Of a stretch of DNA of 64,000 nt, positions 17,942-27,355 are shown one piece after another (position 1 is the first letter of the stretch; every line of letters starts with the position of its first letter). The notes under the pieces were generated by a model. That model did no database searches. It had not been told where the DNA came from and was given only the letters and a program-made list of their open reading frames with translations. Origin of the DNA: Erythrobacter ramosus. GTDB lineage: Bacteria; Pseudomonadota; Alphaproteobacteria; Sphingomonadales; Sphingomonadaceae. Position numbers and translations under genes: made by a program. The stretch spans positions 821,183 through 885,182 of the forward strand of contig NZ_WTYB01000001.1 of NCBI RefSeq assembly GCF_009828055.1. The letters are read 5' to 3'.

Positions 17942-17956
17942 TTGTGCAATGCACAA
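17942..17956. promoter_or_regulatory. TTGTGC-AAT-GCACAA palindrome between phaZ and the ABC exporter
   Basis: Perfect 6-bp arms with a 3-nt spacer lie in the divergent intergenic region, 79 nt upstream of phaZ. TGC-N-GCA type dyads are recognised by PhaR, the repressor of PHA-granule genes, by established knowledge of that family. Assignment to PhaR is inferred from the neighbouring phaZ. Confidence 0.5.
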
Positions 17957-18043
17957 TTATGGGGGCGGCCAGTGAGGGCGCCTGTGGGCTTGCTGCTTTT
18001 TGCACGTGAAATTCGTGCTCCGGCCCGCTAGAGCGCTGCGATC

Positions 18044-19906
18044 ATGCAAGGTGAACTCCAGAAGCGCGAACCCTCTGACGTCCCAGCGGATGCTGAGGTC
18101 CCGGCTGCAATGCCCGAAACGGCGGCGGTAGTGGGAGACGCGCCTGCGCCCAAAGCGCGCTCGCTCGGGCCGCTGCGGATGGTGTTCGGCACCGCCGTGC
18201 AATACCCGCGCGAGATCGCCTTTGCGCTGCTGGCGCTGTTCATCACCTCGGCAGCAACGCTGGCGATTCCGTGGCGCTTCAAGGTCATCATCGACGAGGC
18301 TTTCACCGGCGCGGCCAATGCCGATGATATCGCCCACGCCTTCCAATACCTGCTGATGATCGTCGTGATCCTCGGTCTGGGGACAGCGCTGCGGTTCTAT
18401 TTCGTCAGCTGGCTGGGTGAGCGGGTGGTGGCCGATATCCGGCTGAAGGTGCAGGCAAACCTGCTGCGCCTGTCGCCCGGCTTTTACGAGGTGAATAGCC
18501 CCAAGGAAATCTCCAGCCGCATGACGAGCGATACGGCGGTGATCGAGAATGTGGTCGGCACCACGGTTTCGGTAGCGCTGCGCAATTCGCTGACTGCGAT
18601 TGGTGGGATCGGGCTGCTGGTCTATCTCGCGCCGTCGCTGACGCTGGGCCTGCTGATCGGCATCCCGCTGGTGATCGCGCCAATCGTGTTCTTCGGCCGC
18701 AAGATCCGCGCGGTCTCGCGCACCAGTCAGGACCGGATCGCGGACGTCGGTGCCTATGTCACTGAAGTGCTCTCGGCGATGAAGATCGTCCAGAGCTTCG
18801 GGCAGGAACGGCGGGAGAGTGAGCGGTTTGCTGGCGTGGTCGAAGGCACGTTCGAAACCGCGCGCCGCCGCATCCTGCTGCGCGCGGCGATGACGTCGGT
18901 GGTGATCCTGCTGGTGTTCGGCGGGGTGGTGCTGGTGATGTGGCGCGGCGCCTTGGCGGTGGCCGATGGGCTGATCAGCGGCGGGACCATTGCAGCCTTC
19001 GTGCTGACCGGCGGGCTTGTGGCCGGTGCGCTGGGCTCCCTCACAGAAGTGTACGGCGATCTGCTGCGCGGGGCCGGTGCGGCGAGCCGGCTGGCTGAAC
19101 TGCTCGAGTCCAAGCCCGAGATCGCCGCCCCCGCCCGGCCCGAGCGTCTGCCCGAGCCTGCGCGCGGCAGCCTCAGTTTCCGCAATGTCACCTTCCGTTA
19201 CCCGGCGCGGCCCGAAACCGCCGCGCTCAAGGACTTCACGCTCGAAATCGAGCCGGGTGAGACCATCGCCATCGTCGGCCCCTCGGGCGCGGGCAAATCG
19301 ACGATCTTCCAGTTGGTCGAGCGGTTCTATGATCCGCAGGCGGGCACGATCCGCCTGGATGGCGTGCCGCTGACTAGCGCTGACCCAGCCGAGATCCGTT
19401 CGCGCATCGCGCTGGTGCCGCAGGAAGGCGTGCTGTTCAGCGCCAATGCCCGCGACAATCTGCGCTATGGCAAGTGGGACGCCACCGACGCGCAAATCTG
19501 GGACGCCGCCCGCGCCGCCAATGCGGAAAGCTTCCTGCGCAAGCTGCCCAACGGGCTCGACACCTATCTCGGCGAAGGCGGCACGCAGCTTTCGGGCGGG
19601 CAGCAACAGCGCGTCGCCATCGCCCGCGCATTGCTGCGCGATGCGCCGATCCTGCTGCTCGACGAAGCGACCAGCGCGCTCGATGCCGAAAGCGAGCAGT
19701 TGGTGCAGCAGGCGCTGGACGGGCTGATGCAGGGCCGCACCACGCTGGTGATCGCGCACCGCCTCGCCACTGTGCGCGCGGCAGACCGGATCGTGGTGCT
19801 GGATGATGGCCGGATTGTCGAACAGGGCACGCATGAAGCGCTGAGCAAGGCGGGCGGGCTGTATGCGCGCCTCGCCCGGCTGCAATTCGCCAACGCCGCT
19901 GCCTGA
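18044..19906 (+). CDS. ABC exporter, fused membrane and ATPase domains
   Basis: A 620-residue half-transporter of the MsbA/Atm1-like type that would work as a homodimer. The first 50 residues are a cytosolic leader. Six transmembrane helices run to about residue 340. The ATPase domain has Walker A GPSGAGKST, signature LSGGQQQRVAIARALL, Walker B ILLLDEATSALD and the switch His in VIAHRLATVRAADR. The substrate is unknown. No adaptor or outer-membrane channel gene is adjacent. Confidence 0.95.
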   Translation: MQGELQKREPSDVPADAEVPAAMPETAAVVGDAPAPKARSLGPLRMVFGTAVQYPREIAFALLALFITSAATLAIPWRFKVIIDEAFTGAANADDIAHAFQYLLMIVVILGLGTALRFYFVSWLGERVVADIRLKVQANLLRLSPGFYEVNSPKEISSRMTSDTAVIENVVGTTVSVALRNSLTAIGGIGLLVYLAPSLTLGLLIGIPLVIAPIVFFGRKIRAVSRTSQDRIADVGAYVTEVLSAMKIVQSFGQERRESERFAGVVEGTFETARRRILLRAAMTSVVILLVFGGVVLVMWRGALAVADGLISGGTIAAFVLTGGLVAGALGSLTEVYGDLLRGAGAASRLAELLESKPEIAAPARPERLPEPARGSLSFRNVTFRYPARPETAALKDFTLEIEPGETIAIVGPSGAGKSTIFQLVERFYDPQAGTIRLDGVPLTSADPAEIRSRIALVPQEGVLFSANARDNLRYGKWDATDAQIWDAARAANAESFLRKLPNGLDTYLGEGGTQLSGGQQQRVAIARALLRDAPILLLDEATSALDAESEQLVQQALDGLMQGRTTLVIAHRLATVRAADRIVVLDDGRIVEQGTHEALSKAGGLYARLARLQFANAAA

Positions 19907-20036
19907 TCGCCTGACGCCTGACCTTTTTCGACGAAGAGCGACCTTCGCCGGATGAGCGGCAACCCTTTGCCCTGTGCGACGTTAGTGTGACGCATCGCAG
20001 ATCCTCTGCCGCCGCTTTTTCGGGGACACACCAGAC

Positions 20037-22214
20037 ATGATCCACAAGACCGCCGCCCTTATCGGCGCAAGCCTGCTCGCGCTCGCCGCCGCGCCCGCTT
20101 TTGCGCAGGACGATGCCCATGACCACCAGGGCGATGTCGACACGCTGCTCGCCGCTGCCGACGAAGCGCCCGCCGCCGCCCTGCCGGCGATGAGCTTCGG
20201 CAGCTGGGGGGTCGACCCCCTGCTGCTCGCTGAAGACATCAAGCCGGGCGATGACTTCAACGCCTATGTCAACAAGCGCTGGATCGACGCCACGCCGCTC
20301 CCGGCCGATTTCAGCCGCATCGGCGCCTTCGTGCTGCTGGGCGAAAAGAGCACCTATGACGTCAAGGCGCTGATGGATGAGTTGATGGCCAAGGACGCCG
20401 CCAGCCTGTCGGGCGACGAGCGCCGCATTCTCGACACCTATCGCACTTACCTCGATACGGGGGCGATTGAAGCGGCGGGCCTTGCCCCGGCGCAGCCCTA
20501 TCTCGCCCGGATCAAGGGTGCCAAGACGCTGGATGATCTCGCGATGCTGTGGGCCGAGCCCGGCTTTGCCAGCCCTGTGGGCGGCGGCGTCGGCGTCGAT
20601 GCCAAGCAGCCTGACCGCCACATCGCCAATGTCGGCTTCGGCGGGTTGGGCATGCCGGACCGTGACTACTATCTCGACACCTCGGAAAAGGGCGTCGCGA
20701 TCCAGGCCAAGTACAAGGAATACCTGACCTTCCTGCTGGGTGAGGCGGGTTACGCCAACCCGGCGGCGATGGCCGAGACGGTCTACGCTTTCGAAGACAC
20801 CATCGCCCGCAAGGTTGCCTGGGACCGCACCGTCCGCCGCAACCGCGACCTTACCTACAACCTCCTGACCGCTGACGAACTCAGCGCAATCGGCGGCAAG
20901 GTGCCCGTCACCGCGATGCTGACCGCAATCGGGATCGAAAAGAGCCCCGGCTTCGTCGTCAGCCTGATGCCGCCGACGCCGGAGGAAATCGCCAAGTTCA
21001 AGCTCGACGAGGCCACACAGGCAAAGATTGGCAGCGGCCTGCCCGGCATGTTCGCGCTGCTCGGCGAAACCCCGGTCGAGACGTTGCAGGCGTGGATGAT
21101 CAAGGAGTTCCTGTCGGGTAACGCCGCCGTGCTGCCCGCGCGCTTCGATGCGGCGAGCTTCGAATTCTTCGGCAAGACCCTGCGCGGTACCCCCGAACAG
21201 CGCCCCCGCTGGAAGCGCGCCATCGGCGAGGCGGAGGGCCTGCTGGGCGAGTTGATCGGGAAGGAATATGTCGCGCGCTACTTCCCGGCCGAAAACAAGG
21301 TGGCGATGGATGAACTCGTCGCCAACCTGCGGCTCGCGCTGCGCGAATCCATCGGCGAGATCGACTGGATGGGGGCAGAGACCAAGACGCAGGCGCTCGC
21401 CAAGCTCGACAGCTTCGATCCCAAGATCGGCTACCGCCCGAACCTTGAAACCTATGACGGCCTCGCCATCACGGGGGGCGATCCGATTGCCAACCGCATG
21501 GCCGCGGCCAAGTGGGGGCAGGCGGATAACGTCGCCAAGCTCGGCCAGCCGATCGACCGCACCGAATGGGGGATGCTGCCGCAGACGGTGAACGCCTATT
21601 ACAACTCGGTGAAGAACGAGATCGTCTTCCCCGCCGGCATCCTCCAGCAACCGTTCTTCGCGCTCTCCAACGATATTGCCGTCAATTATGGCGCGATTGG
21701 CGGGGTGATTGGGCATGAAATGGGCCACGGCTTCGACGATCAGGGCTCCAAGTCCGACGCGACCGGGATGCTGCGTAACTGGTGGACCGACACTGATCGT
21801 GCCGCTTTCGACAAGTTGGGCGACCGGCTGGTGGCGCAGTATAACAGTTTCTGCCCGCTCGATGAGGGCAAGACCTGCGTGAACGGCCGCCTGACGCTGG
21901 GCGAGAATATCGGCGATGTTGGCGGGCTGTCGATGGCCTACCGCGCCTACAAGATCGCCACCAAGGGCATGGACGTGCCGGTGATCGACGGGCTGACCGG
22001 CGACCAGCGCTTCTTCCTCGCCTGGGCGCAGGTATGGCGTTCGACCCAGCGCGAGGCGAATTACCGCAACCGGCTCGTCACCGATAGCCACAGCCCGGAA
22101 GAATACCGGGTCAACGGCGTCGTTCGCAATCTGGACGAATGGTACGACGCCTTCGGCGTGAAGCCCGGCGATGCCATGTATCTGCCGCCGGAAGAGCGCG
22201 TGCGCATCTGGTAA
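20037..22214 (+). CDS. M13-family zinc metallopeptidase (neprilysin/PepO-like), exported
   Basis: A 725-residue peptidase. The signal peptide ends at APAFAQ near residue 23. The zinc site is VIGHEMGHGFDDQGS (HExxH), with the third ligand Glu in TLGENIGDVGGLSMAYRAY. NAYYNSVKNEIVFPAGILQQ is the substrate-binding signature and the protein ends in RVRIW, both normal for M13. It is a single gene with about 130 nt of upstream space, and it likely degrades peptides in the periplasm. Confidence 0.96.
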   Translation: MIHKTAALIGASLLALAAAPAFAQDDAHDHQGDVDTLLAAADEAPAAALPAMSFGSWGVDPLLLAEDIKPGDDFNAYVNKRWIDATPLPADFSRIGAFVLLGEKSTYDVKALMDELMAKDAASLSGDERRILDTYRTYLDTGAIEAAGLAPAQPYLARIKGAKTLDDLAMLWAEPGFASPVGGGVGVDAKQPDRHIANVGFGGLGMPDRDYYLDTSEKGVAIQAKYKEYLTFLLGEAGYANPAAMAETVYAFEDTIARKVAWDRTVRRNRDLTYNLLTADELSAIGGKVPVTAMLTAIGIEKSPGFVVSLMPPTPEEIAKFKLDEATQAKIGSGLPGMFALLGETPVETLQAWMIKEFLSGNAAVLPARFDAASFEFFGKTLRGTPEQRPRWKRAIGEAEGLLGELIGKEYVARYFPAENKVAMDELVANLRLALRESIGEIDWMGAETKTQALAKLDSFDPKIGYRPNLETYDGLAITGGDPIANRMAAAKWGQADNVAKLGQPIDRTEWGMLPQTVNAYYNSVKNEIVFPAGILQQPFFALSNDIAVNYGAIGGVIGHEMGHGFDDQGSKSDATGMLRNWWTDTDRAAFDKLGDRLVAQYNSFCPLDEGKTCVNGRLTLGENIGDVGGLSMAYRAYKIATKGMDVPVIDGLTGDQRFFLAWAQVWRSTQREANYRNRLVTDSHSPEEYRVNGVVRNLDEWYDAFGVKPGDAMYLPPEERVRIW

Positions 22215-22221
22215 ATCGCAT

Positions 22222-22309
22222 CCCCCGTCCCGGGCTTGACCCGGGACCCCGCTTCTTTCCTTGTCTGATCGAAAGAAAGCTGGGCCCCGGGTCAAGCCCG
22301 GGGCGGGGA
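22222..22309. repeat. Inverted-repeat element between the M13 peptidase and uppP
   Basis: CCCCGTCCCGGGCTTGACCC and following bases (22222-22255) are matched in inverse orientation at about 22278-22309 (GCTGGGCCCCGGGTCAAGCC onward). It is nearly the same unit as at 42045-42142. It probably also ends the peptidase transcript. Confidence 0.8.
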
Positions 22310-22361
22310 AATCGAGGTTTGGGTTTGACACCCCGCGCCGCCTCGTCGATGCGGTGCCCCC

Positions 22362-23165
22362 ATGACCGATACCTTAGCCGCGATCCTGCTCGGCATCCTT
22401 GAGGGGTTGACCGAGTTCCTACCCGTGTCATCGACCGGCCACTTAATCCTCGCCACCGAGGTCCTTGGTTTCAACCAAGACGAGTGGGAGGTGTTCAACA
22501 TCGCGATCCAGCCGGCCGCGATCCTCGCGATCGTGGTGCTGTACTGGCGCACCTTCTGGGATGTGGCCAAGGGGCTGTTCGGGTTTGAAAAAGGCGCGCT
22601 GGCGTTTGTGCGCAACTTGTTGGTGGCCTTTTTCCCGGCCGTGCTGCTCGGCCTCGCCTTCGGGGACGTGATCCAGGGCTGGCTCGGCAATCCGGTGCTG
22701 GTGTGCTGGTCGCTGGTGCTGGGCGGTGTGGCTATTCTGGCGATCGAGCGCTGGGCCAACCCCCCCGCCGAAGGCCCCGGCGTTGCGGGCGTGCCCTTGC
22801 GCACCTCGGTGCTGATCGGCCTCGTCCAATGCCTCGCGATGATCCCCGGGGTCAGCCGTTCGGGCGCGACCATTCTGGGAGCAATGGCCTTCGGGGTGGA
22901 CCGCAAGACCGCCGCCGAATTCAGCTTCTTCCTCGCCGTGCCGACGCTGACGGGGGCGACCGTTTACCAGTTGGCCAAGCACGGGGCCAACCTGACGATG
23001 AACGATGCGCAGCTGATCGGGATCGGTTCGATCGCGGGGTTTGTGACCGCGTTGGTGGTGGTCAAGATCTTCGTGGCCGTGGTGACGAAGATCGGATTTG
23101 CGCCGTTTGCCTGGTATCGCATCGTGCTTGGCCTTGCCGGTCTGGCCTGGCTGACCCTGCGTTAA
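22362..23165 (+). CDS. uppP: Undecaprenyl-diphosphatase UppP (BacA)
   Basis: Recycles the lipid carrier of peptidoglycan synthesis by removing a phosphate from undecaprenyl diphosphate; its loss lowers bacitracin tolerance in other bacteria. It has 267 residues with about eight membrane helices. The two active-site motifs are EGLTEFLPVSSTGHLIL and PGVSRSGATILGAM. ATG 22362 is clear. Its regulation is not visible. Confidence 0.97.
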   Translation: MTDTLAAILLGILEGLTEFLPVSSTGHLILATEVLGFNQDEWEVFNIAIQPAAILAIVVLYWRTFWDVAKGLFGFEKGALAFVRNLLVAFFPAVLLGLAFGDVIQGWLGNPVLVCWSLVLGGVAILAIERWANPPAEGPGVAGVPLRTSVLIGLVQCLAMIPGVSRSGATILGAMAFGVDRKTAAEFSFFLAVPTLTGATVYQLAKHGANLTMNDAQLIGIGSIAGFVTALVVVKIFVAVVTKIGFAPFAWYRIVLGLAGLAWLTLR

Positions 23166-23249
23166 AGCACTTTTCTGGAACCGCTTGGCGCTCCGCTGGT
23201 TAGGGAGTCGAGCCAACACTGGTCGGCGAAGACGGAGACTGAGGATAAA

Positions 23250-23507
23250 ATGGCGTTGCTGGTTCTGATCGTGTTGGGGGCAACTCTGGGCTGGCTAGCC
23301 TCGATCCTCGCGCGGACCGAGGCGCCGGGCACCATCCTGCGTCAGGTCGCGCTGGGCATGGCAGTATCGGTGGTCGCGGGCGAGATCGCCAATGAAGGCA
23401 CGATGATCGGCAGCCTCTCGTTCCTCAGCCTCGGCATTGCACTGGCCGCGACCGGGGTCGCGCTGGTGCTGTATCACGCGGTGGCTCGCCGGAGCGTGAA
23501 GGCTTAA
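23250..23507 (+). CDS. Small membrane protein (GlsB/YeaQ/YmgE-like)
   Basis: An 85-residue protein with three hydrophobic segments (about residues 3-20, 28-45 and 52-76), glycine-containing as in the transglycosylase-associated GlsB/YeaQ family. The match is only by size and pattern. The ATG at 23250 is preceded by GAGGATAAA. Its stop overlaps the convergent phenylalanine hydroxylase stop by 4 nt. Confidence 0.7.
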   Translation: MALLVLIVLGATLGWLASILARTEAPGTILRQVALGMAVSVVAGEIANEGTMIGSLSFLSLGIALAATGVALVLYHAVARRSVKA

Positions 23508-24442
23508 ACCGGGACCGCCCCGCTGCCGCGCCCGCCGCGCAGGTGGTATTCCTGTGTTCCCCGGTGCAGCACGTTGTCGACATCGATCACCGCCGAGTTG
23601 GCATAGGTGAAGCCCGCAGGCAGGCTGCGATAGAGCCGGTCGAAGTCGCGCTCTACCGTCTGGCGGTAAAGATCGGCGAAGCTCTCGATCACGAAATAGG
23701 TCGGTTGCAGGTCGCTGATGACGTAATCGGTGCGCATCACCCGATCGACGTTGAGCATGATGCGGTTGGGGGTTTGCGCCTCGACCGCGAAGCGAGCTTC
23801 GGTCGGCCCTGACAGAATGCCAGCGCCGTAAGCGCGCACGCCCTCCGCTTCCTCGATCAGCCCAAATTCGACCGTGTACCAGTAGAGCGCGCCCAAGGCC
23901 TTCAGCCGGTTATACCGCATCGCCTTCCACCCGGCGCGGCCATATTCCTGCATGTAATCGGCATAGGTGGGATCGGTGAGCATCGGCACATGGCCGAACA
24001 CATCGTGGAACACGTCCGGCTCCTCGATGTAATCGAAGGTTTCGCGCGTGCGGATGAAATTGCCTGCGGGAAAGCGGCGGTTGGCCAAGTGCCAGAAAAA
24101 CACGTGATCGGGGATCAGCATCGGCACCGGCACCACGCTCCAGCCGGTCAGCGCGCCTAGCTCTTCGGACAGCACCCCGAACTCCGGCACGCCGCCGCGT
24201 GCGAGATCAAGCTTCTCCAATCCCGCGAGGAACGCCGAGCACGCACGGCCCGGCAGCACCTCCATCTGGCGGGCAAACAGATCGTTCCACACGGCGTCAT
24301 CCTCGGCGGTGTAAGCGGTCTGTGCAGACTCGAGCCAGTCCGCGCCAACGTGGGCGGGCTTGGCGAGCGGCGCGGTAAAGACATCCGCCGCCATGTCTGG
24401 CAGGATGGCGAAGTCGGGCTGGGGGTCTACGAGCGTGGCCAT
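23504..24442 (-). CDS. phhA: Phenylalanine 4-monooxygenase
   Basis: Pterin- and iron-dependent hydroxylation of phenylalanine to tyrosine. It has 312 residues, the usual bacterial single-domain size. The two iron His ligands are in VFHDVFGHVPML and the Glu ligand is in LYWYTVEFGL. ATG 24442 (MATLVDPQPDF) is the sensible start; a longer leftward frame reaches back through the divergent PPK2 gene and is spurious. No pterin-recycling gene (phhB) is adjacent. Confidence 0.97.
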   Translation of the reverse strand: MATLVDPQPDFAILPDMAADVFTAPLAKPAHVGADWLESAQTAYTAEDDAVWNDLFARQMEVLPGRACSAFLAGLEKLDLARGGVPEFGVLSEELGALTGWSVVPVPMLIPDHVFFWHLANRRFPAGNFIRTRETFDYIEEPDVFHDVFGHVPMLTDPTYADYMQEYGRAGWKAMRYNRLKALGALYWYTVEFGLIEEAEGVRAYGAGILSGPTEARFAVEAQTPNRIMLNVDRVMRTDYVISDLQPTYFVIESFADLYRQTVERDFDRLYRSLPAGFTYANSAVIDVDNVLHRGTQEYHLRGGRGSGAVPV

Positions 24443-24496
24443 ATCGTTGCAGATGATACTACCTTTGCGAAGGCAGCACAAACAGGAGGGATGCCA

Positions 24497-25270
24497 ATGG
24501 CGATGAAGCGCAAGGATTACGAGGCGGCGCTCGAACCGCTGACACGTGAGCTGGTCAGCATGACGCGCTGGGCCAAGGCGACAGGCGCGCGGATCGTGGT
24601 GTTGTTCGAAGGGCGCGACACTGCGGGCAAGGGCGGCGCGATTGGCGCGGTCCGCCATGGCCTCAATCCGCGTCAGGTTCGCACCGTGGCGCTGACGAAG
24701 CCGAGCGAGGCCGAGCAGACCCAGTGGTATTTCCAGCGTTACATCGCCCACCTGCCCGCTGCGGGCGAAATCGTGCTGTTCGACCGGTCGTGGTACAATC
24801 GCGCGGGGGTCGAGAAGGTGATGGGCTATGCGTCCAAGGAGCAGGTCGACGCTTTTCTGAAGGCGGTCCCTGCCTTTGAAAAGCTGCTCGTGGATGACGG
24901 CATTCTGCTGTTCAAATACTGGCTCGGTGCCGATCAGGCCGAACAGGAAGCGCGGCTGCGCGAGCGGCTGGAAGATCCGCTGAAGCGCTGGAAGCTGTCC
25001 CCGATCGACCTCGCCGCCCGCGGAAAATACGACGACTATACCAAGGCGCGCGAAGCGATGTTGAAAGCGACGCATACCGATCACGCGCCGTGGACTTTGG
25101 TGGATTTCAACGACCAGCGGCGCGGGCGGCTGACCCTGATCCGCGACCTGCTCTCGCGGGTGCCGGACACGCACGAGGAGCCCGAGGCGATCGATTTTCC
25201 AGAACTGGGGCGAGAGCCGGTGAAGGAACGCTACAAGGTGCTGAAGCCGATCAAGGATTGGGAAGGCTAA
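24497..25270 (+). CDS. ppk2: Polyphosphate kinase 2 family protein
   Basis: Transfers phosphate between polyphosphate and nucleotides. It has 257 residues, a one-domain PPK2. Walker A is FEGRDTAGKGGAIG, the lid and Walker B region DRSWYNRAGVEKVMG, and KYWLGADQAEQEARL follows. AGGAGGG ends at 24490; ATG 24491 is too close, so ATG 24497 or 24503 is the likely start. The gene diverges from phhA with 54 nt between. The preferred nucleotide cannot be told from sequence. Confidence 0.95.
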   Translation: MAMKRKDYEAALEPLTRELVSMTRWAKATGARIVVLFEGRDTAGKGGAIGAVRHGLNPRQVRTVALTKPSEAEQTQWYFQRYIAHLPAAGEIVLFDRSWYNRAGVEKVMGYASKEQVDAFLKAVPAFEKLLVDDGILLFKYWLGADQAEQEARLRERLEDPLKRWKLSPIDLAARGKYDDYTKAREAMLKATHTDHAPWTLVDFNDQRRGRLTLIRDLLSRVPDTHEEPEAIDFPELGREPVKERYKVLKPIKDWEG

Positions 25271-25274
25271 GGCC

Positions 25275-26126
25275 TTAGGTTGTGGCGCTCGCCTGCGTGA
25301 CCTGCCGACCATCCTCGGCGAACGCGGCGAGTTCATAGCCGGCTTCGCCCTTGCGCATCACCAGATGCAGCGCCTCGCCAGCGATGGCGGGTGACAGGCC
25401 GCGGAAGGTGAAGGTCCGCACTCGGTTCTCGCCCAGCTTGTCCGCTGCCAGTTGCAGCAGCAGGCTGGCGGTCAGCGGGCCGTGGACCACCAGCCCGCGA
25501 TAACGCTCGACCTGCTCGGCGTAAGGCGCGTCATAGTGGATACGGTGGGTGTTGAAGGTCAGCGCCGAGTAGCGGAACAGCAGGCGCGGATCGGGTGTGA
25601 GGGTGCGGATAGCCTCCCACCCGGCGGGATCGAACGCGCCATCGCCCGGCGGCGGAGGGCTGAGCGGCGCGTCGGGTCCTGCCGCATCGCGGTACACCAG
25701 CGTCTGGGTCTCGATCACCGCGATGGTACCGTTGGCCTTCGTCACATGCTCGACATCGACGAAAGCGAGGCGGCCCGAACCGCCCGACTTTTCGCTCACT
25801 GATACCACCCGGCTGATCCGGTCGATCACCGCACCGATGGCGATGGGGGCGTGGAACTGCACCTTTGAAGATGCCCACATGCGGCGCGGCATGGGGAAGG
25901 GGGGGAGGAAGCTGTCGGAGCTGTCATCGCGCGCCGGGTGACCGTCGTCTCCTAGGCAATCGGTGCGCGCTTGGGGCGTGCAGAGCGCAAAGTGGATGCC
26001 CTGCGGCATGATCTTGTCCCCCGGCCACTCGAGGTCGAAGGTCGAGCACCACTGGAAGGCGTGTTGCGAGGTCAGGCGGTCCCGTCCGATCTGCTCGCGC
26101 CCGATCCAGGCGGCAAAGTCGGTCAT
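25275..26126 (-). CDS. MaoC / FAS1-like dehydratase-domain acyl-CoA hydratase
   Basis: A 283-residue hot-dog-fold protein, last gene of an acyl-CoA catabolic operon. The N-terminal half holds the FAS1-like dehydratase part (LPPFPMPRRMWASSKVQFHA). The C-terminal half has FNTHRIHYDAPYAEQVERY and GLVVHGPLTASLLLQL, where the His/Asp pair of the hydratase site is expected. ATG 26126 overlaps the thiolase stop by 4 nt. Mesaconyl-C4-CoA hydratases belong to this group, so a hydratase acting on a dicarboxyl or branched acyl-CoA is plausible but unproven. Confidence 0.88.
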   Translation of the reverse strand: MTDFAAWIGREQIGRDRLTSQHAFQWCSTFDLEWPGDKIMPQGIHFALCTPQARTDCLGDDGHPARDDSSDSFLPPFPMPRRMWASSKVQFHAPIAIGAVIDRISRVVSVSEKSGGSGRLAFVDVEHVTKANGTIAVIETQTLVYRDAAGPDAPLSPPPPGDGAFDPAGWEAIRTLTPDPRLLFRYSALTFNTHRIHYDAPYAEQVERYRGLVVHGPLTASLLLQLAADKLGENRVRTFTFRGLSPAIAGEALHLVMRKGEAGYELAAFAEDGRQVTQASATT

Positions 26127-27355
26127 ACTGCGCGCTCGAACACCGCAGCGATGCCCTGACCGCCGCCGATGCACATGGTTTCGAGCCCATATTGCACCCC
26201 GCGCCGGTGCATTTCGTGCGCCATGTCAGCGAGGATGCGCCCCCCGGTTGCGCCGATGGGGTGGCCCAGCGAAATGCCCGAGCCGTTGACGTTGAGGATA
26301 TCACGGCGCGAATCTTCGTCGCTCCAACCCCAGCCCTTGAGCACGGCGAGCACCTGCGGGGCGAATGCCTCGTTGAGTTCGACCATGCCGATATCGTCCC
26401 AGCGATACCCGCGCCGTTCGAACAGGCGCTCCACCGCTGGCACCGGGCCGATGCCCATGCGCGAGGGATCGCAGCCCGCCGCCGCCCAGCCGCCGAACCA
26501 CAGCATCGGGGTGAGGCCGAGTTCCTCCAGCTTGTCCTCTGCCACTACCAGGCAGGCCGCCGCCGCGTCATTCTGCTGGCTGGCATTGCCCGCGGTGACG
26601 ATGGCCTGCGGGTCGCGTTTGCCGTCGATGGGCGCTAGCTTGCCGAGTGTCTCCATCGAAGCGTCAGTGCGGTAGCCCTCGTCGTGGTCGAAGATGATGG
26701 GGTCGCCCTTCCTCTGCGGGATCGCGACGGGGACGAGCTGCTCGGCAAACTTGCCTTCCGCCCATGCCTTGGCCGCGTTCTGGTGCGAGCGCACCGCGAA
26801 GGCGTCCGCCTCATCGCGGGTGATATCGTAATCCTTGGCGAGGTTCTCGGCGGTCTCGATCATCCCGGTGATGACGCCGAACCGTTCGACCGGCTGGCTC
26901 ATGACCCGGCCCCGGCTGAGGCGGTCATGCAGCACCATGTCGCCCATCCGCACGCCCCCGCGCGCGGCGAGGGTGTAGTGCTCGACGTTGGACATGGACT
27001 CGACGCCGCCTGCCACCACCACATCGGCCATGCCCGTCTCGACCATCATCGCGGCTGTGGCGACGGCCTGCACGCCGGAACCACAGCGGCGATCAAGCTG
27101 GAAGCCGGGCACTTCGATGGGAAGACCTGCCGCCAGCCACGCCCAGTGGCCAATCGCGGGCGCCTCGCCATTGCCGTAGCCTTGCGAGAAGACGACATCG
27201 TCCACCCGCGTGGGATCGATGCCGGAGCGTTCCATCAGTGCCTTGAGGATGACAGCCCCTAATTGGCCCGCGTTCATGCTGGAAAGCCCGCCGAGGAACT
27301 TGCCCACCGGGGTGCGGAGCGGGGTGCAGATGGCGGCGCGTCTGGTCATGGTCAT
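26123..27355 (-). CDS. Acetyl-CoA acetyltransferase / thiolase
   Basis: A 410-residue thiolase. The nucleophile Cys is in DRRCGSGVQAVATAAM (CxSG), the His in GHPIGATGGR, the second Cys in METMCIGGGQG, and NEAFAPQ is also present. In this operon it would perform the final thiolytic step, releasing acetyl-CoA, though a biosynthetic direction is possible. Its start overlaps the CoA-transferase stop (ATGA). Confidence 0.96.
   Translation of the reverse strand: MTMTRRAAICTPLRTPVGKFLGGLSSMNAGQLGAVILKALMERSGIDPTRVDDVVFSQGYGNGEAPAIGHWAWLAAGLPIEVPGFQLDRRCGSGVQAVATAAMMVETGMADVVVAGGVESMSNVEHYTLAARGGVRMGDMVLHDRLSRGRVMSQPVERFGVITGMIETAENLAKDYDITRDEADAFAVRSHQNAAKAWAEGKFAEQLVPVAIPQRKGDPIIFDHDEGYRTDASMETLGKLAPIDGKRDPQAIVTAGNASQQNDAAAACLVVAEDKLEELGLTPMLWFGGWAAAGCDPSRMGIGPVPAVERLFERRGYRWDDIGMVELNEAFAPQVLAVLKGWGWSDEDSRRDILNVNGSGISLGHPIGATGGRILADMAHEMHRRGVQYGLETMCIGGGQGIAAVFERAV

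Noticed and set aside
15119..18043. Defence or mobile island in this accessory-looking stretch
   Set aside because: All genes are housekeeping or membrane types in normal composition, with no integrase, transposase, toxin-antitoxin or restriction motifs.
17957..19885. 642-codon leftward frame opposite the ABC exporter
   Set aside because: Antisense to intact Walker and signature motifs; Gln/His/Arg-rich shadow.
19437..22331. 964-codon leftward frame opposite the M13 peptidase
   Set aside because: Antisense shadow of a confident metallopeptidase. It also runs through the inverted repeat, and no family features are visible.
24350..24496. Longer N-terminus of the PPK2 gene
   Set aside because: It would overlap the divergent phhA coding region; the AGGAGGG just before 24491 points to a start at 24497 or nearby.
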